Of a DNA stretch of 64,000 nt, positions 55,551 to 64,000 are shown one piece after another. A program made the translations under genes and the position numbers. A model generated the notes under the pieces. That model searched no databases, was not told where the DNA came from, and worked only from the letters and a program-made list of their open reading frames with translations. Origin of the DNA: Theobroma cacao (lineage: Eukaryota > Streptophyta > Magnoliopsida > Malvales > Malvaceae); the NCBI RefSeq assembly GCF_000208745.1, contig NC_030851.1, positions 4,625,956 to 4,689,955 on the forward strand, read 5' to 3'. Numbering within the stretch: the first letter of the stretch is position 1; the number at the start of each line of letters is the position of its first letter.

Positions 55551-56846
55551 ATGCAAAAGCATATTATCTTAGTTTCACTGACGATCTACCTTTCTTTTCT
55601 GGTGCTTGGAACTTCATCAGAACCACGTCCTCAGCACTTTGTGTTAGCACGTGGGGCATCCCATGGTGACTGGTCGTGGTAAAAGCTGGTGCCACTTCTA
55701 AAATCAGCTGGCCACAATGTCACTGCCATAGACTTGGCGGCATCGGGGATAGATCCTCAGCAAGAGAATACTCTCAGGTCGATTTCTGATTACATCTAGC
55801 CACTGAGGGACGCCATGGCATCTTTACCCTTGGAAGAAAAGGTTATCCTTGTTGTTCACAGCTTGGGTGGTTTGGCCATCTCTCAAGCAATGGAAAGGTT
55901 TCCTGAGAAGATTTCTGTAGCCGTTTTTGTTGCTGCCATAATGCCTGGTCCGACCCTCAACATCTCCACACTAATTCAACATGTTGGCGTTCAATTTCTA
56001 CCCATTTACCTTTCCCCTATTTCCCTTCTAATTTTCGTAGTGACAGCATATATACCAGTATATTAAGAACTTTCGATTTAGCTAAATCTATGACTTCTCA
56101 TTAAAAGGGGTTTTGTTTAAAGCATGGTGGTGACTGACTTACTGTTAACCTAGCTACCTGAGTAGCTATAATTAACGACCATCATCCAACCGTTTTAATT
56201 TATTGAACTTTTCTGTGTTTTTGTTGAGAAAGATGTCCGGCGGGCACCATTCAATGGACAGTCGGTACATATATGATGATGGCCCTGACAACCCTCCGAC
56301 CGCCTCAATTCCAGGTCCTTTGTTCCTTGCAGCAAGAACATATCAGCTTAGCCCACTTGAGGTAAGAAGATTGCACTGTGCTTCATTATTTTTTTTAAAA
56401 AATGTTTATACCAATACATATGAGGTAAACATATTAAAATCTGAAATATCCAAGGACCACTAGATTATTAGAACCGCATTTGCAATCATGCAAATAATTT
56501 TACTAACCAAGTTGGCTAAAAACTGTGACAGGATTTGGTATTGGCAACCATGTTAGTGAGACCAAATCGTTTATTTAGCGTTAATGACAAGTCAAGGGAA
56601 CTAGTTCTAACGAGTGAGAAATATGGGACGGTTAATTGGGTTTTCATAGCTGCGGAATACGATTTGATCTATGAGGAGGGCGTACGACAGTGGATGATCC
56701 AACAGAACCAGCCCGATCAAGTGGAAGAGATCAAAGGGTCTGGTCACATGGTCATGATGTGTAAGCCAATAGAACTTTTCAATCTTCTCTTAAGCATTGC
56801 TATGAAATACAAGCCGGAGGAAGGAAAAGATCATTTTGCAGTGTGA
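55551..56846 (+). pseudogene. Methylesterase-like (MES/SABP2 family) pseudogene
   Basis: Three exon equivalents, about 55551-55987, 56233-56361 and 56532-56846, align throughout with the intact gene at 57217. The signal-peptide region (HIILVSLTIYLSFLVLGTSSEP) and most of the fold are conserved. Exon 1 has two in-frame stops: TAA at 55680-55682 where the paralog has TAC (Tyr of WSWYKL), and TAG at 55797-55799 where it has AAG (Lys of DYIKPL). The nucleophile elbow reads VVHSLGG instead of VGHSLGG, and the oxyanion segment ARGASHG instead of VHGSCHG. The acid and histidine regions remain (AAEYDL, GSGHMVMM). It therefore cannot encode a full enzyme. The low number of lesions suggests recent inactivation. 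Confidence 0.85.
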
Positions 56847-57216
56847 CATTCTGTAAAATAAATCAGTGATGGGATTCTAATTTTTTGGATTTTCTGTTTT
56901 TTAAGAAGTAAAAAGCTAGTCCTATTATTGTTCTTCCTGTTTCAAGCATTTTTTTTTCTTACAAGTTTTAGCTGATTTGCACATGATCCAGGTCAGTCAA
57001 ATTTATAAAATGGGCGATAGACCACGGCCCAAATGAACATCAAACTGAAACTTCCCCCATTTTCCTTTTTGACTTTTTCAGGATCCTAGATTTCATTATC
57101 TTATAAGCCCTTTCAGTCAAAAGAAAAAGCCAACTTCCTGGAAAGTTACAATCTTGTCCAACCTTAAATTGATGGGCTTTGTCAAACGGCAGAAAGTACT
57201 CAATCCAGAAAGAAAC
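56847..57216. other. Intergenic, promoter of methylesterase gene
   Basis: Spacer with short T runs; no TATA box could be picked with confidence. Confidence 0.45.
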
Positions 57217-58788
57217 ATGGAACAGAAGCAGAAGCTCGTGGTCTTAGTTTCACTTCTGATTTACTACCTTCCTGCCATGGTACTTGGAACTTCATCCGAA
57301 CCACCAAAGCACTTCGTGCTGGTGCATGGGTCCTGCCATGGTGCTTGGTCATGGTACAAGCTGGTGCCACTGCTAAAATCAGAGGGCCACAATGTCACCG
57401 GCATAGACCTTGCAGGATCAGGGGTGGATCCACAGCAAGTGAACACTCTCAGGTCGATTTCTGATTACATCAAGCCATTAAGGGACTTCATGGAATCTCT
57501 ACCTGATCAACAGAAAGTCATCCTTGTTGGTCACAGCTTAGGCGGTTTGGCTATCTCTCAAGCAATGGAAAGGTTTCCTGAGAAGATTTCTGTAGCTGTT
57601 TTTCTCACTGCCCTTATGCCTGGCCCGACCCTAAATATTTCAACTCTCAGTCAAAGGGTACCCATGCAATATTTTTTTTTTTTCTGTTCTAATTATCGAC
57701 TCCAAAGTTTTAATTTTTTTTTCAATTATTCACTAGTTCTAACTTCTACTCCACAATCTGGGCCAAAATTGTGAAGCTACAGGCTTTGAACTGTGGGCCA
57801 AAAAATTTAATATTCAAACAACGTTAGCCTTTGTATGGGTTACTACGGGCCTGTGTCACGAGTTCTCTTTTGTTCCTAATTTAAAAAATATGCAAAAAAA
57901 ATTATTTATAAATTTAATTTTTATTTTATCTTTTATTAATGTAAAATTTATGAATGATTCTTTGAATCATAAAAGGGAGAAATTGCACCTTAATTCAGAT
58001 TAAAGATGTCACTAATAACATATTCAAGCTTTCAACTCAAAACACATATTTATTAAGTAAAAATAATTTTTATTTATAAGCTCAATTTTCACCTTATTTA
58101 TCATTAATGTGTGGCTGCAACTTGTCTCTTTTCTTTTGGAGGTGGTTGAAACTTGTAAGTTGAAAGGTGACCTTACATCGTCCTCACAATTTCCAAGTTC
58201 TGATATTTTTCTCTGTGTGTGTGTGTCTCTCTCTCTCTCTCTCTGTCTTTGTTGAAGGCATTTAAGGAGCAAGATTCCCAAATGGACAGCCTCTACACTT
58301 ATGATAATGGTCCCAACAACGCTCCAACCACCTTTATTTTTGGTCCCTTGTACCTCTCTTCCCAAGTCTACCAGCTTAGCCCACGTGAGGTAAGATGATG
58401 TGCAACTATCTTTAATTCATGTAGCCTATTTTAAATCTTATAAGATTTTAAAATACTATGACACTGAAATTATGCTAACAACCTTTGCTTTGCAAGAGTA
58501 CGATTGCAGGATTGGGCATTGGCTAATATGTTGATGAGACCAATACCTTTGTATAGCATGGAAGACATGTCAACAGAACTAGTACTTTCCAAGAAGAGGT
58601 ACGGGTCGGTTAATCGGGTTTTTATAATTTCGGAAAAAGACATGGTCTCAAGGAAGGATTTAGTACATTGGATGATTGAGAAAAACCCGCCCCATCAAGT
58701 AGAAGAGGTCAAAGGATCCGATCATATGGTCATGATGTCCAAGCCTAGACAACTTTGCAATCTTCTCCTAAGCATTGCTACGAAATGA
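57217..58788 (+). CDS. Methylesterase-like alpha/beta hydrolase (MES/SABP2 family) with signal peptide
   Basis: Exons 57217-57657, 58258-58389 and 58510-58788 encode 283 aa in phase 0. An N-terminal hydrophobic segment (LVVLVSLLIYYLPAMVLGTSS, residues 7-27) looks like a signal peptide, which most MES enzymes lack. The oxyanion-hole motif is HGSCHG. Catalytic residues are Ser107 (VGHSLGG), Asp235 (ISEKD) and His263 (GSDHMVMMSKP); the Asp-His spacing of 28 equals that of tobacco SABP2. MES enzymes hydrolyse methyl esters of salicylate, jasmonate or auxin. The substrate here cannot be read from the sequence, and hydroxynitrile-lyase or polyneuridine-aldehyde-esterase relatives are alternatives. 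It is the tandem partner of the pseudogene upstream. Intron 1 carries a GT/CT microsatellite next to the acceptor. Confidence 0.87.
58213..58245. repeat. Compound (GT)n(CT)n microsatellite
   Basis: About six GT and eight CT dinucleotides just upstream of the acceptor of intron 1 of the methylesterase gene, where the CT part also serves as polypyrimidine tract. Confidence 0.9.
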
Positions 58789-60553
58789 TGCTAATATTAT
58801 TAAAAAAAATAAAGATAAAAAATAAAGCATGTTTAAGTTTACATGTTACAAATAATGTGTTATAGAATTTACAACTTAATCATCTTTTTGTATCGAATCT
58901 TGGTTTTAGATTTTTTTTGCTTTAATAAATGAATAGAAAATTCGAATTATTAGTAGCATTCTCTGATTAAATTGACTTTAAATTAATATACTAATCAAAA
59001 GGAGGCAGAAACATTAAACAATCGCCACCATATTGCTTGATTTTGTAATGAGTTGCCATTATTTTATTTTTCATGACCAGGGAGAAGCAATGTTTTTAAT
59101 TGGTTCAAATCATGTGATTAACATGCAACATACATCAAAGCAATCAGCACATTATAATAATAATAGTATAATTATAATTAAAATAATAATGTAATAAATC
59201 ATGTTTACGATATGGATGGTATATTCATATTTTATTCCATTCTTGTCAAATTTAAAAGACATGATTTCATCGTTACTTAATTAATATAATATGAAAGTAA
59301 TCATATGGTTTATTTTAAGTGGGAATAAACCATATTATTCAATAAACAAGTCATAATCATCAATAATTATACACTTTTTATATTATCTTATTTCATAATC
59401 CCAATAATTATTGTTGACCATTTTGGCGTTTTGTTCATGTAGTTTGAACTAGGTAAATTACAAAGAAAAAGTGACTAATTTTTGAGTAACCCATAAAAAT
59501 CTTTCTAAGTCGGGGGTTTTTTTTTTTTTTTGGAATGTGTTATTTGTCCAGCTTGGCAATGAAATGACTCCCAATTTCAATTTGGACCAAGTGACAAGTA
59601 TCCAAATCCAATATCCATGAAAGACGTTGCTTTATGGAAATGCTGATGCTGAGTCACGACGAGGGACGATAAATATCCCCAACAATGCATGCACAATACA
59701 TATATAGATGTTTCTCTATACCATCACCACCTCTCTCCGACACATACACCCCCATTTGAAGCAGAGGAAGCTGTGCGCCCAATGCCAAGTCAGTCAAACT
59801 CTATCCATCCCCAACACACTGACGTAACTTGCTAGTGGGCAGGGGCAGATGGGATTAGCTTATTCTTGATCACATCCACGGAATAAAGTCTGCAAGCTGT
59901 CTTATCTGGATTGAATTCTTGGGCCACCCAGCTCCAAAAAGGTTAAAAAAGAAATGGGTTTATTTTTGTAAAGATACTTCCTTGTTTGTTGATCATCCTC
60001 GACTGATAGTTATCTGGAAAATACAAACTAATGAAATATGCATCATGCAACGAAAGGGCCTGATATTCTAAGCCAAAAATATCTGCCAATATTCACCGTT
60101 GCAAGTCTGTCCAAAAGCAGACACAAAACCATATGTCTCTGCTTCAATAATGTTGTTGGACACATGGAGAACGCTAAAGTTATAATTAAACTGTCTGCAT
60201 GCTTCTGCCACATCTCCTCCTCCGTTTCTCCTTTTTTTTTTTTTTTTGAAACCAGTTTTCTTTTATTCTAACTTGAATTGCAAGCAAAAATTGAAGCAAA
60301 CGTAGAATAATATTCAAATACCTCACCCCAGCACTCAACCAAAAACTTTGAAATTCAGAAAGAAACGTAACTCTTGTGGTGGAACATCATACCGGCTAAG
60401 CCTATATTTACACATTCCAATATTTCCAACCCTAGCTAGCTATTCAGAGAAAGAACAAAATTACAAAGGCTGGTCCAAACCTAAGACTTCTAGTTGAACA
60501 AGGTACAAGGATCAGTGTTTCTCGCTTGGAAAAAGCCAGAAAAAAAGTGACAA
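58789..60553. other. Intergenic
   Basis: AT-rich, with a TAA/TAATA-rich stretch at about 59150-59190 and a T run at 59518-59532. No gene is supported; the short frame at 60038-60271 has no domain. T runs near 60232-60265 could include the poly(A) region of the small minus-strand gene. Confidence 0.5.
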
Positions 60554-60727
60554 TCAAGGAAGAAACCCAACGAAGGGAACTGGAGTACCCAAAGACCGGC
60601 TACCTGTTAACGCCGGCGCCCCGTCGTTTTGGTGAATGACAACCCCAACTGCTTCAGCTACGACCATGACAAACTCTATGGCTAGTTTCAGCAACTCCAC
60701 GCAAATCTCCAATCTTTGCAGCAACAT
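60554..60727 (-). CDS. Candidate small protein, 57 aa
   Basis: A minus-strand ATG at 60727-60725 opens a 57-codon frame (starts MLLQRLEICVELLKLAIEFV, ends GTPVPFVGFLP). The first half is an amphipathic to hydrophobic helix (LLKLAIEFVMVVAEAVGVVI) that could be a membrane segment; the second half is polar with Gly and Pro. A TATATAAATA box on the same strand lies 100 bp upstream of the ATG, the right distance for a 5' UTR of roughly 70 nt. The frame extends further 5' without an ATG. I do not recognise a named family. The support is the promoter element, GC-richer composition than the flanks, and the structured peptide. Confidence 0.45.
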   Translation of the reverse strand: MLLQRLEICVELLKLAIEFVMVVAEAVGVVIHQNDGAPALTGSRSLGTPVPFVGFLP

Positions 60728-60826
60728 TGTTGCAAGTCCTCTCACTCTTTTTTCCTTTCCTTGTGGTTTCCTTTTCGGCTTCAATTTCCCGCGTCCCTCT
60801 TCTTTATCAACCCTGAAAGACTCCCC

Positions 60827-60836
60827 TATTTATATA
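60827..60836 (-). promoter_or_regulatory. TATA box for the 57-aa candidate gene
   Basis: Minus strand TATATAAATA followed by GGGGAG, a near-ideal plant TATA box in an otherwise non-repetitive stretch. Confidence 0.5.
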
Positions 60837-63159
60837 CCAGAACATGAAACACCGTCGCCAATGGAAAAGAAAAAAACTGATTGGTTGAAGAAGATAAATA
60901 TGGCCTTTGGAAACACCCAAAGGTCGGTTTGCCTCTCCTTGTTGAAAATTCAATTATCCCAAAACCAAGTTAAAATTTTCAAAAGCTGTTGGCAACAGAC
61001 ACACCAAATGTTTATCCGATTGAATTGACCACAAACGGGACAGCGAGACAAGGCTTCAAGGTATGGATGACCATGACCCTATTCCCATTAATGTGGTTGG
61101 CAACATTACCCTTAACATGCCATTATAACTACCCGACAAACTTCATAATTAAGGGAAATGGGTCCAACTTAGGCCTACCAACATGCTGGATTGCTAAACC
61201 AATGGCGGTTAAACAACCATGCATGCCGGCAGCAATAATTTTGTGAATCCACAGATTATCCAAAAGAAAAAGAAATGTGCAATAAAATATAAGGAAAAAA
61301 AAAAGAAAGAAAGGGTGCACGTTGGTTGAAATCAATTATCTTATTACCTTAGTCCTCGTTCCGTACAATGATGTAATTTAAAAAAATTACAATTTGGTTA
61401 TATTTCTTTAAAAAAAAACTCCCAATTTGCAGGGAGGGTAGTCAGGGTTGAAGACAACAGTACTGCAAATGTATATTTTTGATTATGGAATGGATAAGAT
61501 GGGATATGTGTAGATATGATGCCTTCAATTCAGACATCTAATTGACAACATGGAGAGTTCAATACAAGCAATGCTTGATGAGAGCAGACAGAGCTCAAAT
61601 TAATTAATTTCTATAAGTGTATGCATAAATTGTTTTAAATAATTCAATTGGACAATTTATTTTTTTTATAACAATTGCGTTATAAATTCTTTTGACGAAA
61701 TCATAACTCTTTAGCATATAGTAAAAAGAAAAATAATATATACATTAAAAAAAAAGTTAAAATACTGAGAATTCGTTTTCTAGTAAAGCCTAGAAAATAT
61801 TACAACTTTTTTAGTGTCACCAAATATGTTGTTCAGATGGCCCTAGTGTGAGGCCTTATTAGGTCGAATTTATCACATCAAAATTAACCCAAGTAGTTGC
61901 TAAAGGCCTAAGTCGATGATGATGATGAGTTCAGGCTGGGATGGATCTTGGGCTCTGATAAGAATTGGGTTTTACCCTTATGGTCGAGTTGGGCTTTTTA
62001 TTGGTCAATCTTGCTTCTTGGGCCTAGTTCTTTCTATTTCCGAAATCGGTTCTAGGGTTTCGGAAAATTGTTCTTAGGTTTTAAGGTTTTGAAAAACCGG
62101 TTTTAAGGTTTCAGAAAATCGATTCAAGGGAAACCCGGTTTTAAGGTTTTGAAAAATTTAGTTTTAGGGTTTGGGAATCTAATTTTAGGATTTTGAAGGT
62201 TTTGGGGTTTTGAAACCCTAAATGAGATTTTAAAGATCTAAAAAAATGGAGATGTAAAAAACCTTTTTTTACCACATATTCAAACATTACAAAAACCCAA
62301 CAAACAATCAACGAAAAACAAGAGAGGACTTTTAGTTTTTTTGTGATTTTTTTTGGAGGTCGGTTTCGGACAGTGGCCCGTTGTCGGAACTTGGAAATAT
62401 GGGGGCGATCGGTCTTTTAAAGAGAAGAAGAATAACGAGAGATGGAAAGAGAAATAGGGAATGAAAAAGGAGAAAAATGTAGGTTTTATAGTTAGATTTG
62501 CATTTTTTTTTAGCTTTTCGGTATCCGTTTCTATTACTATAGTAGTATATTATAGATGTTTAGGTTCTTATTTTTTAATTTAATTTTTCAAATATTTTTC
62601 ATCTTTTTCAATTATTGGTCTTACTTTTATGATAAACTGGCTTCGAAATATATATACATATTGAGATGGTATTGAGTTTAAAATGAATTTTAGATTTTGA
62701 TGTATTTTTTCGAAAGAAAAGCAAATAAACTCTTTTCTTATATTACTTATAAAGTAAATAAAACTTAAATTATTGTCTTGATATAATTATGAAATTAGAA
62801 ATGTAATAATATGTATGTTTAGCAAGCAAGTAAAGAAATAAATAATTTTTTTTATAATTAAAGGAAGAAGATTCAAATTTTACTTTTGAAGTAGGGAATC
62901 ATACACTAACTAATGAATTAAATACTCACATATAAATTTTTTTTATTTTTTCTTGATGTTTATATTATTATATTTTTAATGTTGTACGTACAAAAGAGAA
63001 ATTAGTAATTAATGAAGCAATGATGCTCGTGGCATCAAACTCAAATTGATATTCATGTTAACATTAATCATTAATACATTGACGTTTGGTTTTCATAAAA
63101 AAAAAAAAGGCAATGATTCATGAGAATGAGAAGAATGAAATCACTTCAGCAGTAGCCTT
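60837..63159. other. Intergenic
   Basis: No gene supported. Frames at 60636-61246 on + are unlike any family I know. Contains the degenerate telomere-like repeat listed separately and very AT-rich DNA from 62500 to 63110. Confidence 0.5.
62040..62230. repeat. Degenerate telomere-like / AGGTTTTGAAAA repeat
   Basis: Variants of TTTAGGGTTT, AAGGTTTTGAAAAA and GGTTTCGGAAAAT recur about ten times, and GAAACCCTAAAT closes the block. The plant telomere unit TTTAGGG is recognisable in places but spacing is irregular. It could be an eroded interstitial telomeric array or simple slippage. Confidence 0.5.
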
Positions 63160-64000
63160 TTAACATTGAATGATCCCTACAACAACTGTAATGTCATCTA
63201 CCTTACCTCCCATATGATTCAATCCTGCTTTCTTTGCAGCTGTTGCAAATGGAGAGAATGCAAACTTATCGAACGAGTTGTACAATGCATACCCTGCTAT
63301 TAACGACGCTATTTTCTTTGGGCAAATACTTCCTTCTTGTTCATTCGTTTCACGCTTCAAAATTTCTTCCATCTCAGTCGGATACATGTTATCAAACAAC
63401 CCATCAGTGCCAAGAACCACTATATCCCCTGCCTTCACCCTCACAAATAACTCCATTGCCATATCAGGTCCATCACTAGTCTTGCTATTCCCAAGTTGAT
63501 AAGGGCAGTTAAAATCATGTTGTTGAATGGGTGATCGATAGACCAATTTTGCATCCCTAAATACCATGAAACCACTATCTCCCACATTCACAGCATGCAA
63601 AAAGTCTGTTTTAAGAGTGAGAATACAGGCTGTTGATGATCCTTCAACTTTGGTATGAAAGTAAGCTTCGTGCAAGACTCTGCCGGGATCAACACTTCCC
63701 TTAAGCATATGCTCTTCATGGACAGCTACAATGGCATTAGCCATTAGTTGTCGAGCATATTCGCCTGCATCCACGCCCCTGGCTGCCCATCCTCCAACAC
63801 CGTCAGCCACACCTGAAGTTTGTTCCTCGTAACAAATAAAACAAGCATCTTCTCCTAAAGGCTTCAACTCATTGTCTTTTGGAACATAACATGTTCCAAG
63901 TTTCATCTTCAATCCTTGGCTTGAAAAGACTTGTACTTTATCATCAAGATTTTGCTCGAAGGTTTCAGTAGATATTTGTTTAGAAATAAATCGACCTTTT
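63160..64000 (-). CDS. PP2C-type protein phosphatase, C-terminal part (runs off the window)
   Basis: The frame is open from the right edge to the stop at 63160-63162, at least 279 codons, so the N-terminus lies beyond 64000. PP2C motifs are in order: GEDACFI, SGVADGVGGWAARGVDAGEYAR (metal-binding Asp in ADGVGGW), GSSTACI, LHAVNVGDSGFMVFRD, VVLGTDGLFDNMYPTE (second metal site GTDGLFDN) and DDITVVVG at the end. The arrangement matches the small plant group of probable PP2C 55/80 and BIPP2C1, which dephosphorylate Ser/Thr with Mn/Mg and are often plastid or mitochondrial. Location here cannot be judged without the N-terminus. No intron is visible in this part. Confidence 0.9.
   Translation of the reverse strand, partial: KGRFISKQISTETFEQNLDDKVQVFSSQGLKMKLGTCYVPKDNELKPLGEDACFICYEEQTSGVADGVGGWAARGVDAGEYARQLMANAIVAVHEEHMLKGSVDPGRVLHEAYFHTKVEGSSTACILTLKTDFLHAVNVGDSGFMVFRDAKLVYRSPIQQHDFNCPYQLGNSKTSDGPDMAMELFVRVKAGDIVVLGTDGLFDNMYPTEMEEILKRETNEQEGSICPKKIASLIAGYALYNSFDKFAFSPFATAAKKAGLNHMGGKVDDITVVVGIIQC

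Noticed and set aside
43118..58788. Biosynthetic gene cluster of dioxygenases and methylesterases
   Set aside because: The families are merely adjacent. Each looks like a local tandem duplication, the dioxygenases have an old syntenic position next to VRN1/LRX genes, and no third enzyme class such as a P450, terpene synthase or acyltransferase is present.
1..64000. CRISPR arrays, rRNA, tRNA, prokaryotic operons
   Set aside because: No regular short-spaced repeats, no tRNA cloverleaf signature and no rRNA segments were seen. The gene structure is eukaryotic throughout.

Overview
This is nuclear DNA from a flowering plant, almost certainly a eudicot. Genes are intron-rich, intergenic and intronic DNA is AT-rich, non-LTR retrotransposon remnants are present, and every recognisable gene belongs to a plant family (VRN1/REM B3 factors, pollen-type LRR-extensin, CCG-binding protein 1, DOXC-class 2-oxoglutarate dioxygenases, methylesterases, PP2C). 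The species cannot be fixed from the sequence; a woody rosid would fit. Exon coordinates below were derived by hand from reading frame, splice sites and comparison between paralogs.

Layout. (1) 1.4-16.8 kb: a cluster of two-B3-domain genes. One VRN1-like gene is on +, a full-length VRN1 co-orthologue candidate is on - (344 aa), and then comes a direct duplication of about 4.86 kb carrying a diverged REM gene (3A, apparently intact) and a truncated, internally frame-scrambled copy (3B). A 1,351-bp stretch of the two repeat units is identical although the flanks differ by several percent. (2) 17.8-28.7 kb: an Expp1-like secreted protein on +, a frameshifted fragment of a CDCA7-type 4CXXC zinc-finger gene on -, and a 15-exon PXA/PX/nexin-C membrane protein on -. 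(3) 30.7-42.4 kb: CCG-binding protein 1, a single-exon pollen-type LRR-extensin, a membrane-anchored pseudokinase on -, and a FAM114-like protein. (4) 43.1-54.9 kb: three tandem 2-oxoglutarate/Fe(II) dioxygenase genes with the same three-exon structure. The middle one carries two nested antisense LINE insertions in intron 1, each with a recognisable target-site duplication. (5) 55.5-58.8 kb: two tandem methylesterase-like genes, the first a pseudogene with two in-frame stops, the second intact with a signal peptide. (6) 60.5-64 kb: a candidate 57-aa gene with a good TATA box, degenerate telomere-like sequence, and the C-terminal part of a PP2C phosphatase running off the right edge.

Gene order matters. 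PX-nexin / CBP1 / LRR-extensin / FAM114-like matches, from memory, the Arabidopsis At2g15900-15890-15880-15860 neighbourhood. VRN1 / dioxygenases / LRR-extensin matches At3g18990-19000-19010-19020. The window therefore looks like an ancestral block that was split between duplicated segments in Arabidopsis. I found no rRNA, tRNA or CRISPR array. I see no clearly new multi-gene system. The strongest candidates for a second look are the homogenised B3 duplication, the frame-restored 3B copy, an 18-bp promoter motif shared by the three dioxygenases, the nested LINEs, and the pseudokinase.
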